This document shows, in pieces, positions 16,026 through 23,738 of a stretch of DNA of 64,000 nt (positions are counted from its first letter, which is position 1; each line of letters begins with the position of its first letter). Source of the DNA: Labilithrix sp. (GTDB lineage Bacteria; Myxococcota_A; Polyangia; Polyangiales; Polyangiaceae); contig JAHBWE010000001.1 of NCBI GenBank assembly GCA_019637155.1, positions 835,257 to 899,256 of the forward strand. Reading direction: 5' to 3'. The notes below the pieces were generated by a model. The model searched no databases. It had not been told where the DNA came from and saw only the letters and a program-made list of their open reading frames with translations. The position numbers were made by a program, and so were the translations under genes.

Positions 16026-16542
16026 CGGGGATGATCTGGACGCGGCGGTCCGGACCTTCGCCATGGCTCTCCGTCCGCACGTCGGTCATCTCCTTGAGCG
16101 CCATGTGGACGACGCGCCGATCGCGCGCGGTCATCGGGTCGAAGGTGATGACCTTGCCCTCCTTCGCGACGCGGCGCGCGAGCTTCTGCGCCATCTCGGC
16201 GAGCTGGTCTTCGTGGCGCGCGCGGTAGCCCTCGGCGTCGACCGCGATGTGCTTCCGCGGCTCACCCGGCTTGTGGGCGACGCGCGTGGTCAAATACTGG
16301 ATCGCCTCGAGCACGTTGCCGCGCTTGCCGATGATGCGGCCCGCGTCGGGCCCTTCGATCTCGAGGCGGATCTCGTCGGCCGAGCCTTCGCCGTCATCCG
16401 GCGCGAGCGAGACCTCGGCGTCCATGTCCATCTTCTCGATCAGCATCTGCACGAAGCCGAGCGCGCGGAGCGCCTGCGGATCGGTCACCTCGTCGGACGG
16501 GCCTTTGATCGCGCCGTCGTCCTTCTGCGTTACTTCAGACAC
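16012..16542 (-). CDS. jag: Jag/KhpB-type KH-R3H RNA-binding protein
   Basis: A 176-aa RNA-binding protein at the conserved place after yidC. The KH domain has the GxxG loop GRIIGKRGNVLEAIQYL (about 79-95), and a C-terminal R3H domain has R-D-R-R-V-V-H (R-x3-H type). The separate N-terminal Jag_N domain of Firmicutes proteins is missing; instead there is an acidic 60-residue lead. The start is GTG 16542, 18 nt after the yidC stop, so it is the last gene of the rpmH-rnpA-yidD-yidC-jag cluster. In Firmicutes KhpB/Jag influences cell division and envelope synthesis. Confidence 0.88.
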   Translation of the reverse strand: MSEVTQKDDGAIKGPSDEVTDPQALRALGFVQMLIEKMDMDAEVSLAPDDGEGSADEIRLEIEGPDAGRIIGKRGNVLEAIQYLTTRVAHKPGEPRKHIAVDAEGYRARHEDQLAEMAQKLARRVAKEGKVITFDPMTARDRRVVHMALKEMTDVRTESHGEGPDRRVQIIPVNKN

Positions 16543-16560
16543 GAGCTTCTTCCTTTCCGA

Positions 16561-18282
16561 TCACGACGACGTCTGCAGCTTCTTCTTCTCGCCGGTCTGC
16601 TTCACGACGATCTCGCCGGGCGGCTTGCCGCGGGGAGCGACCTGCTCGAGGACGAGCTGCTGGACGATACCGAGGATGCTGTTCGTCAGCATGTAAACAC
16701 CGAGCGCCGCCGGAAGGAACAACATCATGACGGTGAAGACGATGGGCATCATCCACATCATCATCTTCTGCTGAACCGGGTCCATGCCTTGCTGCGGCAC
16801 GATCCGCTGCTGGATGATCATGAACGCGCCGAGCAGGAGCGGCAGGATGTAGAACGGGTCCGGCGCGGAGAGGTCGCGGAACCACAGGAAGTTCACGTGG
16901 TACGTCTCGACCGCGGTCCGCAGCGTCGTGTACATCGCGAACCACACCGGCATCTGGACGAGCTGGGGCAGGCACCCGCCGAACGGGTTCACGCCGTGCT
17001 TCTTCCAGAGCTCCATCATCGCGAGGTTCTTCGCCTGCGCGTCGTCCTTGAACTTCTCGTTCAAGGCGTCGACCTCGGGCTTCAGCTTCCGCATCGCGAT
17101 CGTCGTCTTGATCGACTTGAACGTGAGCGGGAAGAGGAGCGTGCGGAGGCACACCGTCAGCAGGATGATCGCGACGCCCCAGTTGCCGAAGGTGACCTTG
17201 TCGTGGAGGAAGACGAGGAACCCGACCAGCACGCGCGCGACGGGGCGGAAGAACCCGAGGTTGATCGTGTCCTTCAGGCGATCGCTGCCGCCCGCGTGGG
17301 TGAGGACCTCGCGCTCCTTCGGACCGAAGAACGCGGTCTCGCCGTAGGTCGCGGACGCTTGCGGCGCGAGCTCCTTGCCGGCGTAGACGAGCTTGGCGTG
17401 GAAGATGGTCGGCGCCTCATCGTCGTCGCGGCCCTGGCCCGGCGCGAGCCACTCCTCGGCGAGGAGCTCGCAGCGCGGCACGTCCGCGACCATGTTGGGG
17501 CCGGCGTTCGGCATGAGCGCCTGCGTGAAGAAGTGGCTGTTCACCGCCGCGTAGCGATCGCTGCTCGGGAGCGCGAACCACCCGGACTTGAACTCGTCCT
17601 TCGTCTTGCGGACGACGTCGCCGCCGGCGGCGCACGCGACCTCGGTCTCCCACGGCGACTGGCGTCCGAGCGAGCCCTTCATGTCCACGTTCTTGCGGAA
17701 CGCGTAGACGCCGATGGAGAGCTGGTGCTTTCGCGGCTCCTGCGCGAGGTTCGTCACCGTCGTCGCGACCTCGAGCTCGAACGGACGCTCCCCCGCCGTG
17801 AACTTCTTCACGATGCGGACGTCCTCGTCTTCGTACGAGAACGAGCAGACGCGGCCGTCGTGGTCCTCGAGCTTCCAGGGGAAGCGATCGAACTTGAGCT
17901 GGTCGTTGCCCTCGGGACCGCGGAAGAGGGTGCGGAGCGAGCGCCAGCGCTCGTGGTCCGGCGTCGTCGAGAGGTCCATCCCCTCGTATTTGCCGCCCTC
18001 GAGGTGCCAGGCGACGACGGAGGCGCCGCGGGTGGACAGCGTCGCGTCGAAGCGGCGCCCGTCGATCTTGCAGAGCTCTCCTTCGACGGGCTTGTTGGGC
18101 TCGTTCGGGGCGGCGGGGGGATCGAGCACGTCGGGCACGAAGCCGGGCGCGCTCGCGTATTCCTCGGCGGGGAGGGCCTGGACCGTGTCGTTCGAGCCGC
18201 TGATGAGCGGCATGCCGAACTTCCAGAAGAGGAGGAGGGCGCCCGCGATCGCGAGAACGCGGAGGAGACTGTTACGGTCCAT
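16561..18282 (-). CDS. yidC: Membrane protein insertase YidC
   Basis: Inner-membrane insertase and foldase of 573 aa. MDRNSLLRVLAIAGALLLF forms the first helix, followed by the large periplasmic P1 beta domain (about 60-350, typical of Gram-negative YidC) and the conserved five-helix core with NWGVAIILLTVCLRTLLFPL (carrying the groove Arg), MKRLKPE-like MRKLKPEVDALNEKFKDD, NPFGGCLPQLVQMPVWFAMY and a Met-rich cytosolic loop. ATG 18282 starts exactly at the first helix. yidD lies 23 bp upstream in the same operon. Confidence 0.95.
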   Translation of the reverse strand: MDRNSLLRVLAIAGALLLFWKFGMPLISGSNDTVQALPAEEYASAPGFVPDVLDPPAAPNEPNKPVEGELCKIDGRRFDATLSTRGASVVAWHLEGGKYEGMDLSTTPDHERWRSLRTLFRGPEGNDQLKFDRFPWKLEDHDGRVCSFSYEDEDVRIVKKFTAGERPFELEVATTVTNLAQEPRKHQLSIGVYAFRKNVDMKGSLGRQSPWETEVACAAGGDVVRKTKDEFKSGWFALPSSDRYAAVNSHFFTQALMPNAGPNMVADVPRCELLAEEWLAPGQGRDDDEAPTIFHAKLVYAGKELAPQASATYGETAFFGPKEREVLTHAGGSDRLKDTINLGFFRPVARVLVGFLVFLHDKVTFGNWGVAIILLTVCLRTLLFPLTFKSIKTTIAMRKLKPEVDALNEKFKDDAQAKNLAMMELWKKHGVNPFGGCLPQLVQMPVWFAMYTTLRTAVETYHVNFLWFRDLSAPDPFYILPLLLGAFMIIQQRIVPQQGMDPVQQKMMMWMMPIVFTVMMLFLPAALGVYMLTNSILGIVQQLVLEQVAPRGKPPGEIVVKQTGEKKKLQTSS

Positions 18283-18305
18283 TCGGCGGCTTGTTCCTCT
18301 TCGCG

Positions 18306-18527
18306 TTACCGAGCCGGTGGGGGAGGGTCGAACCCGCCAGCGTGAAACGGGTGGCACTTACACAGGCGTTTCACCGAAAGCAAGCTGCCGCGCGCCGCGC
18401 CGTGCCCTTCGATGCACGCGAACGCATACCGCGAGCACGACGGCTCGAAGCGACAGGCGCGCCCCAACCAAGGCGAAATCGCGAGCTGGTAGAAGCGAAT
18501 GAGCGCGAGAAGACAGCGGGCGACCAT
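18306..18527 (-). CDS. yidD: Membrane protein insertion efficiency factor YidD
   Basis: A 73-aa protein with the complete YidD signature: ALIRFYQLAISPWLG, CRFEPSCSRYAF, and CHPFHAGGFDPPPP (normally GG-x-DPVP). It helps YidC-dependent insertion at the inner membrane. ATG 18527 was chosen because it matches the usual family start; the frame is open to a TTG at 18593, but that codon sits inside the interspersed repeat. Three cysteines (CRF, PSCS, CHP) are conserved. Confidence 0.9.
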   Translation of the reverse strand: MVARCLLALIRFYQLAISPWLGRACRFEPSCSRYAFACIEGHGAARGSLLSVKRLCKCHPFHAGGFDPPPPAR

Positions 18528-18776
18528 CCGACCCGCGCCACCATGCGTCGAGATCGCCCCGCGCGCCAGGCCAGTCGACACGAATCTTCCCAACGCAGGG
18601 GGCTACGCCCCCTGCACCCCGCTCGCACCCGTAGGACGCGTGCGAAGACGCACGCATCCTCCGGTGCTCGCCGATGGGGGCGGTGCGATGTTCGCGGGGG
18701 TGCGACAGTCGCCCGCTTGCGCGGTCGAGCTTTGCACCGGTTTCGTGCGCGAATCGCGCAAGGGTGCACGGGAAGG
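18528..18776. other. 249-bp gap between rnpA and yidD
   Basis: No gene is seen here. The gap contains the 86-bp repeat (18591-18676), then a palindrome GCGCGAATCGCGC near 18750. In a cluster that is otherwise tightly packed, this looks like an insertion of the repeat. Confidence 0.6.
18591..18676 (+). repeat. 86-bp two-hairpin interspersed repeat, copy 2
   Basis: It has the same length and order as 11877-11962. Hairpin A has the same stem with loop TAC, and hairpin B (18634-18659) keeps its pairing through a C-G to T-A exchange at positions 18641 and 18652. It lies between rnpA and yidD. Confidence 0.8.
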
Positions 18777-19226
18777 TCAGGGCTTGCGAACCGGTTCTGC
18801 ACGCGCGGGGGCGGGCGGCGGCTTCGCGGGGGCGGGCGGCGGCTTCGCGGGGGCGGGCGGCGGCTTGGTGAGGGCCTTGGTGCAGGCCTTGAGGAGGGAG
18901 GGGCGGGCGCGCGACCATTCGTCGCGGAGCTGGGCGAGGGGGAGGGCGTGGGCGCCTTCGCGGGCGATGACGACCAGGTCGATGCCGCGCGGCACGAAGT
19001 CCGGCCACTGGCGGAAGCACTCGCGGCAGACGCGCTTGATGCGGTTCCGCATCGTCGCGTCGCCGACCTTCTTCGTCGCGACGATGCCGATGCGCGAGGG
19101 GGCGTCCGGCGCGGTGCCGGCGGCCGCCAGGAAGACGAAGTGCCTGCTCGTCGCGCGCTCGCCTTGCGATTGAACGCGCACGAAGTCGGCGCGACGGCGG
19201 ATCCGTCGCTCTTTTCCGAACGTCAG
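18777..19226 (-). CDS. rnpA: RNase P protein component, start uncertain, with Pro-rich tail
   Basis: Protein subunit of RNase P, which processes tRNA 5' ends. The core is clear: LTFGKERRIRRRADFVRVQ, IGIVATKKVGDATMRNRIKRVCRE (the RNR motif) and a final IDLVVIARE. No ATG, GTG or TTG exists between the rpmH stop and the motif DFVRV. The coordinate given uses a CTG directly before the conserved LTF; ATC 19247 or the far GTG 19448 (which would enclose rpmH) are alternatives. The C-terminus has three KPPPAPA repeats plus ARAEPVRKP, not part of the usual fold. Second gene of the rpmH-jag cluster. Confidence 0.85.
   Translation of the reverse strand: MTFGKERRIRRRADFVRVQSQGERATSRHFVFLAAAGTAPDAPSRIGIVATKKVGDATMRNRIKRVCRECFRQWPDFVPRGIDLVVIAREGAHALPLAQLRDEWSRARPSLLKACTKALTKPPPAPAKPPPAPAKPPPAPARAEPVRKP
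18805..18867 (-). repeat. 21-bp tandem repeat (x3) encoding KPPPAPA in rnpA
   Basis: Three identical 21-bp units at 18805-18825, 18826-18846 and 18847-18867 encode KPPPAPA three times at the RnpA C-terminus. Perfect repetition suggests recent expansion and possible copy-number variation. Confidence 0.8.
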
Positions 19227-19252
19227 CCGAAGGGCGGCGGCGTCGATGCGAT

Positions 19253-19411
19253 CTACTTCTTGTAGATCGAGACGGTCAGCCGGGCGCGACCCTTGCGGCG
19301 ACGGTTCGCGAGGACCTTCGCGCCGCCGCGCGTCGCCATGCGAGCGAGGAAGCCGTGCGTGCGGAGGCGGCGCTTGTTGTGGGGCTGATAAGTACGCTTC
19401 GGCTTTGCCAT
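19253..19411 (-). CDS. rpmH: 50S ribosomal protein L34
   Basis: A 52-aa L34 protein starting [20 protein letters not shown], containing [22 protein letters not shown] and ending with the slightly long tail [11 protein letters not shown] 19411. It heads the conserved rpmH-rnpA-yidD-yidC-jag cluster. dnaA, often adjacent in other bacteria, is not present upstream; an OmpA gene is found there instead. Confidence 0.96.
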   Translation of the reverse strand: MAKPKRTYQPHNKRRLRTHGFLARMATRGGAKVLANRRRKGRARLTVSIYKK

Positions 19412-19438
19412 GACTCGTATCCCGTGAGGGGGCCGGGG

Positions 19439-19467
19439 AAACAACCACTGCGGCGCCTGGCTGTCAA
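19439..19467 (-). promoter_or_regulatory. Sigma-70-type promoter of rpmH
   Basis: On the minus strand, TTGACA (19467-19462) is separated by exactly 17 nt from TTGTTT (19444-19439). The predicted start is near 19432, giving a leader of about 20 nt before the rpmH ATG. GTG 19448, the only canonical upstream start for rnpA, would lie upstream of this transcription start. Confidence 0.6.
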
Positions 19468-19609
19468 GCGGGTCGCGTCATGTCGAACGCGAGCGACAGC
19501 AGGCCGCGACTTGAGTAAGAGCCGGATAGTTGCTCCTGCCGCGTCCGAAGTGATGCGATGGTGCCGCGCTCCTTCTGACCCAAAAACGCCGCGCGCGAGC
19601 TTTTACCCC

Positions 19610-21358
19610 ATGAGCCTGAAATCACGTGCAATGGTCGCCGGTTCGGTCGGCGCGCTCCTCCTTGGCGCGACGGCTGGTACCGCCGAAGCTCAACAGAAGA
19701 CCTTCAAGCTGGACCGCCTCGAGATGCCAGGCGCGCCGGAAGACGGGCTCACGCTGTTCCGTCCGGTCACCAACCAGCGCACGATCTTCTATGGCCAGCT
19801 CGGCATCGGCTACCAGCTCCGGCCTCTCCGCACGAGCACGGTCACGACCGACCAGGCGACGATCAACCGCTCGTCGTCCACCGTCGTCCAGGACCAGCTC
19901 GCGGTCTACGGCAACGCCGGGTTCCAGCTCTTCGATCGCGCCACCATCGGTCTCTCGTTTCCGTGGTGGCCGGTCCAGACCGGCGAGAACCCGATCTACA
20001 CCGCCGGCGGCGGCCTCCCGTCGCCCGGCGTCACGCGCACCACCAACGTCGTGACCGGCGGCCCCGCGGCCGGCGACCTCCGCCTCGATCTCCGCGGCGT
20101 CCTCGTGCGCAGCGAGGACAGGAAGAGCGCCCTCGGCGCCCAGCTCAACGTGTTCTTCCCGACCGGCACGCCGTCGAACTTCGGCGGCGACGACAAGGCG
20201 TCGGTCCTCGCGATGGTCACCGCCGAGACGCAGGTGAAGTTCCTCATCCTCACCGCGAACACGGGCCTCCACTTCCGGCCGCGTCACTCGATCAACGATC
20301 CGAACGTCGGCAACGGCCTCGGCGTCGGCAACGAGTGGCGCTGGGCGGTCGGCGCGTTCATCCCGTTCAAGGACGGCAAGTACCGCCTCGGCGGCAGCAT
20401 CTTCGGCCAGACCGGCTTCGAGAGCGACAACGTCATCGGCAAGACGGCGTTCACGAAGCGGAACACGCCGGTCGAGTTCAACATCGAAGGCCGCATGCGC
20501 TTCGGCCCGGCCGATCACTGGTACCTCGGCGCCGGCGCCGGCTCCTCGATCCTCCGCGGCTACGGCGCGCCCGACCTCCGCCTCCTCGGCGTGTTCGGCC
20601 TCTACATTCCGATCCTCGACACCGATCCGAAGTCGCCGGACCGGAAGGCCGAGACGAAGAAGTGGCGGCAGGAGCACGTCGGCGATCGCGACGGCGACGG
20701 AATCCCCGACGACATCGACGCGTGCCCGGACGAGCCCGAGGACCACCTCGGCAACGATCCGAACGACGGCTGTCCGATGCCGAAGGACCGCGACGGCGAC
20801 GGCATCCCCGATCAGTACGACAAGTGCCCCGACGAGCCGGAGGACAAGGACGGCATCGACGACGGCGACGGCTGCCCCGAGGACGACGTCGACAACGACG
20901 GCGTGCCCGACGTCACCGACGCGTGCCCGCGCGTGCCGGGCAAGCCGAACAAGGACCCGAAGCGGAACGGCTGTCCGACGACGATCGACGTCGACGAGTC
21001 GGGCAACATCCGCGTCCTCCAGAAGGTCGAGTTCGAGTTCGGCACCGCGAAGCTCAGCCCCGCGAGCTTCCCGATCCTCCAGGAGGTCGCCGACTACCTG
21101 AAGGCCACGCCGGGCATCAAGAAGATGGCCGTCGAAGGCCACACCGACAACAAGGGCTCCGCCGCGCTCAACAAGAGGCTGTCGCAAGAGCGCGCCGCGG
21201 CGTGCATGAACTGGCTGACCTCGCACGGCATCGCCGCCGATCGCCTCGAGGCCAACGGCTACGGCATGGAGAAGCCGCTCGTCGACAACGACACCGCCGA
21301 GAACCGCGCGAAGAACCGCCGCGTCGAGTTCAACATCGTAAAGCAAGACTCGAAGTAG
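19610..21358 (+). CDS. OmpA-family outer-membrane protein with TSP3 calcium repeats
   Basis: A 582-aa surface protein. A signal peptide (about 1-27, ending AEA) is followed by a predicted beta-barrel (about 30-350), thrombospondin type 3 repeats (about 360-455, DRDGDGIPDDIDACPDEPED and two further DxDxDGxxD units, Ca2+-binding) and an OmpA/MotB peptidoglycan-binding domain (about 465-582, with VEGHTDNKGS and NKRLSQERAAA). It anchors the outer membrane to peptidoglycan. Upstream it is divergent from rpmH; downstream it is followed by the duplicated structured repeats. A second protein of this architecture is encoded at 27544. Confidence 0.9.
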   Translation: MSLKSRAMVAGSVGALLLGATAGTAEAQQKTFKLDRLEMPGAPEDGLTLFRPVTNQRTIFYGQLGIGYQLRPLRTSTVTTDQATINRSSSTVVQDQLAVYGNAGFQLFDRATIGLSFPWWPVQTGENPIYTAGGGLPSPGVTRTTNVVTGGPAAGDLRLDLRGVLVRSEDRKSALGAQLNVFFPTGTPSNFGGDDKASVLAMVTAETQVKFLILTANTGLHFRPRHSINDPNVGNGLGVGNEWRWAVGAFIPFKDGKYRLGGSIFGQTGFESDNVIGKTAFTKRNTPVEFNIEGRMRFGPADHWYLGAGAGSSILRGYGAPDLRLLGVFGLYIPILDTDPKSPDRKAETKKWRQEHVGDRDGDGIPDDIDACPDEPEDHLGNDPNDGCPMPKDRDGDGIPDQYDKCPDEPEDKDGIDDGDGCPEDDVDNDGVPDVTDACPRVPGKPNKDPKRNGCPTTIDVDESGNIRVLQKVEFEFGTAKLSPASFPILQEVADYLKATPGIKKMAVEGHTDNKGSAALNKRLSQERAAACMNWLTSHGIAADRLEANGYGMEKPLVDNDTAENRAKNRRVEFNIVKQDSK

Positions 21359-21414
21359 GAGCCCTCGGGCCCGCCTCGAAGGAGGCCGGACCCGTCGGCC
21401 CCACCTCGAAGGGG

Positions 21415-21519
21415 CCCCAGAAGCGGCCGCGGAAGCGGGCGCGCAGCGCCCCGAGCGCAACGCGCGAGGGCCGTGTCTGGGGTGGGGGTGTCGGGGCGAA
21501 GCCCCGACGTTGAGAAGCG
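21415..21519 (-). repeat. 105-bp multi-hairpin element, tandem copy A
   Basis: A closing stem CCCCAGA (21415)/TCTGGGG (21476) encloses an inner hairpin GGGCGC-GCA-GCGCCC (21437-21451). An 8-bp hairpin GTCGGGGC-GAA-GCCCCGAC (21490-21508) follows; its GCGAAGC core is a sequence known to form an exceptionally stable DNA mini-hairpin. It is followed directly by an almost identical copy. Confidence 0.8.
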
Positions 21520-21623
21520 CCCCAGAAGCGGCCGCGGAAGCGGGCGCGCAGCGCCCCGAGCGCAACGCGCGAGGGCCGTGTCTGGGGTGGGGTGTCGGGG
21601 CGAAGCCCCGACGTTGAGAAGCC
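21520..21623 (-). repeat. 105-bp multi-hairpin element, tandem copy B
   Basis: Head-to-tail duplicate of 21415-21519, differing only by one G in a G-run. The near identity indicates recent duplication. It ends 3 bp before the stop of the DUF2452 gene on the minus strand. Confidence 0.8.
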
Positions 21624-21626
21624 CCC

Positions 21627-22094
21627 CTACTCCTCAGTGGAGTCGATGCGTGTGAAGGACTGATCGAGCTCGAGGACGTAGGTTCCTTCGTAGGTCTGTG
21701 GCTGCGGCGTGAGCCACTCCTCGGGGGCGAGGCGGGAGAACCAGAGGGCGCCGTCGGCGCGGCGATAGAGGTGGTACGTGCCGCCCGGCTTCTTCTCGAA
21801 CGCGCAGCTCACGCGATGGAGCTCGGCGTCGCGCTTCGCCTTCGCGAGGAGCGCGTGGGCCTCGGCCTGGAGCCGCTTGATCTGGTCGGCGATGAGGTTC
21901 AGCTTCCCGCCTGTCATCGTCGCCAGCGTCTGGTCGGCGGCCTGGATCGCGGCGGCGACGTTCACGAGGTCGAACGCGGGCGCCATCCGGCTCAGCGGAT
22001 AGGGCGCCGCGCGCGCGGGTCCGTCGTAGCGCCCGGGATCGACCTCGGGTGGCGGGCTCGTCATCGGACGCGGCGGATCGTCGTCGTCGCTCAC
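21627..22094 (-). CDS. DUF2452 (C1orf50-like) protein
   Basis: A 155-aa protein of unknown function. The central and C-terminal part (about 60-150) matches the DUF2452 family known from eukaryotes (human C1orf50) and scattered bacteria: NLIADQIKRLQAEAHALLAKA, ELHRVSCAFEKKPGGTYHLY, GALWFSRLAPEEW and YEGTYVLELDQSFTRI. There is no signal peptide or membrane segment, so it is cytoplasmic. The N-terminal 40 residues are Pro/Asp-rich. Start GTG 22094. No partner gene gives a hint of its role. Confidence 0.75.
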   Translation of the reverse strand: MSDDDDPPRPMTSPPPEVDPGRYDGPARAAPYPLSRMAPAFDLVNVAAAIQAADQTLATMTGGKLNLIADQIKRLQAEAHALLAKAKRDAELHRVSCAFEKKPGGTYHLYRRADGALWFSRLAPEEWLTPQPQTYEGTYVLELDQSFTRIDSTEE

Positions 22095-22134
22095 GTGCTC
22101 AGCATGCCATCACGAGAGGAGCGAGGAGAAGAGC

Positions 22135-23409
22135 TCAGAGCGGCGAAGAGAAGACCTCGCATACGTAAACGCGACCGTCGGCGTCACGCGCCACCGCGAC
22201 GCCGAGATGGGTGTATTTTGCATTCAACAGGTTGAGGCGATGGGACGGGCTCGCGTGGATCGCGCGGTGAGCGAGTGCGAGCGTGCGTCCGCGCGCGACG
22301 TTTTCGCCCATGACGCCGGCGTGGAGGTTCTCCGCTTCGAAGCGCGCCCTCGGGTCGCCGTCGCCGAGGTCGTGCGCGACGGCGCGGACGCGGGCGAGGC
22401 CCTCGACGTGGCGGCGCGCGATGGCGTCGAGGCGCGGATCACGCTGGAGCGGACCCAGTGACTCGTTCGCGCGCACCGCCGCGATCATGCGTTCGAGCGA
22501 AGTCGCGTCGTCGAACGCGCCCTTGCCGGTGACGTCGCCGCCGGTGACGTCGTCGTTGGCGGCATCCTCGCCTGGTGCCACGTCGCTGGCGTGCGACGGT
22601 GCGACGTCGGCGAACACGCGCGCCTCGAGCACGGGGCGTGGTCCCTCTTCGAGATCGGCGACGAGCTGCACGGTGAACGGACCGGGCCGGTCGAGCGCGA
22701 ACCGCGCGCGCGCGCTTCCGCTCGTCGCGTCGAAGGCCGTGGCCACCGTGCGCGGTGCGCCGCGCGCGCCGAGCAGCACCACGCGCGCCCCCTTCGCGGG
22801 GACGTTCACGCGCGCCCGAAAATCGAGCCAGGCCCCGGTGCGAGAGCGGACCGGCAGCGGCTCGAGATCGGCGAGCGCATCGGCGACGATCGCGAGCTCC
22901 CGCGTGCCCGTCGTCGCCGCCGCCGCGGTCGTCGTCGGCGGCGCGGATGCCGTCGTCGCTGCTGCCGCCGTCGCCGTCGCCGTCGCGATACCGCAGCGGG
23001 TGCTTGCGCCATGCAACGATTGGAGCGCCTTCTCGATCGACGCACCGATCAGCACGCGTGGGCGGACGTACGGCGCGCCGTTTTCGCGGAGGAGGAGAGT
23101 CACGCGCTCCACGTCCACGTCGGCGCCGTCTGCGACGACGCTCTCCGCGACGCGCATCAGCGCCGCGTCGAGCGTCCGGCACGACTTCGCGATCGCCGCG
23201 ACGCGTGGATCGGCCGGCGGCGCGGCCTCCTGCGGCGACTCGGTCACGTCCCGCCACGAGCTCGCCGGCGCCGGCACGTCGCCGATCGGCGCGAGGCTCG
23301 CCCCTCCACGCGGCGTCACCGGCACCGGCTCCGCCGCACACCCAACCAACCACGCGGCGACCACTCCGACCACGAGCGCGCGTGCGCGGTGCCCGCAGGT
23401 CGCGAGCAC
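22135..23409 (-). CDS. CAP-domain (SCP/PR-1, YkwD-like) lipoprotein
   Basis: A 424-aa exported protein. GTG 23409 gives a compact lipoprotein signal with lipobox WLVGC (Cys24); ATG 23472 would add 21 residues. The middle part is Ala/Thr-rich with a poly-TATA-type stretch and a beta-rich segment. The C-terminal 120 residues are a CAP domain: R-x-x-x-LDAIARRHVEGLAR, ENVARGRTLALAHRAIHASPSHRLNLL (H and S-x-x-H-R-x-N-x-x) and a final GRVYVCEVFS. Bacterial CAP proteins are secreted with mostly unknown activity. Position and start are certain to within the two alternatives. Confidence 0.8.
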   Translation of the reverse strand: MLATCGHRARALVVGVVAAWLVGCAAEPVPVTPRGGASLAPIGDVPAPASSWRDVTESPQEAAPPADPRVAAIAKSCRTLDAALMRVAESVVADGADVDVERVTLLLRENGAPYVRPRVLIGASIEKALQSLHGASTRCGIATATATAAAATTASAPPTTTAAAATTGTRELAIVADALADLEPLPVRSRTGAWLDFRARVNVPAKGARVVLLGARGAPRTVATAFDATSGSARARFALDRPGPFTVQLVADLEEGPRPVLEARVFADVAPSHASDVAPGEDAANDDVTGGDVTGKGAFDDATSLERMIAAVRANESLGPLQRDPRLDAIARRHVEGLARVRAVAHDLGDGDPRARFEAENLHAGVMGENVARGRTLALAHRAIHASPSHRLNLLNAKYTHLGVAVARDADGRVYVCEVFSSPL

Positions 23410-23592
23410 GTGCGCGTGGCCGCCGTGCTCGCGGTGCTCGGCAGTCGCGAGCGCGCGGGTCGCCGCGAGCATGCCGGCCGCGGGTGCGCATACGGACTCC
23501 GCAGCGCCGGCGGCGAGTGGCCGACGGGGAGTGCATGAAACGCGGCTCCTTCGGGGTGCCTGCCGCGCAAAGCCCGGCGTTGACAGACCGCT

Positions 23593-23703
23593 CACTTCTT
23601 CGCGCGCCGCTTCGCGTCGTTGCGGCGCGCGAGGGCAAAGCCGACGCGCACGCCCAGAATGAACCCCGCGACAGCACACAGCGCGGCCAAGAGACCATTC
23701 ACG
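23593..23703 (-). CDS. Small single-pass membrane protein (36 aa)
   Basis: A short frame of 36 codons starting GTG 23703 directly after a strong purine tract (AGGGAGGGGG, about 4-13 nt upstream). The product starts MNGLLAALCAVAGFILGVRV, a single hydrophobic helix with a G-x3-G-like face, and ends with the basic tail ARRNDAKRRAKK. The coding potential, ribosome-binding site and helix with positive-inside tail argue for a real small inner-membrane protein. It lies alone between the CAP gene and the multi-hairpin repeat. Function unknown. Confidence 0.6.
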
Positions 23704-23738
23704 ATGCCCCCTCCCTAACGCGTGCTTCACGCCGGGGC

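Noticed and set aside
19412..19448. GTG 19448 as certain rnpA start (223-aa RnpA enclosing rpmH)
   Set aside because: The frame is open but a good rpmH promoter would start transcription downstream of this codon, so it is kept only as a hypothesis in the findings.
21361..21625. CRISPR array (tandem repeats with about 105-bp period)
   Set aside because: Only two long, nearly identical units without unique spacers; a duplicated structured element explains it better.
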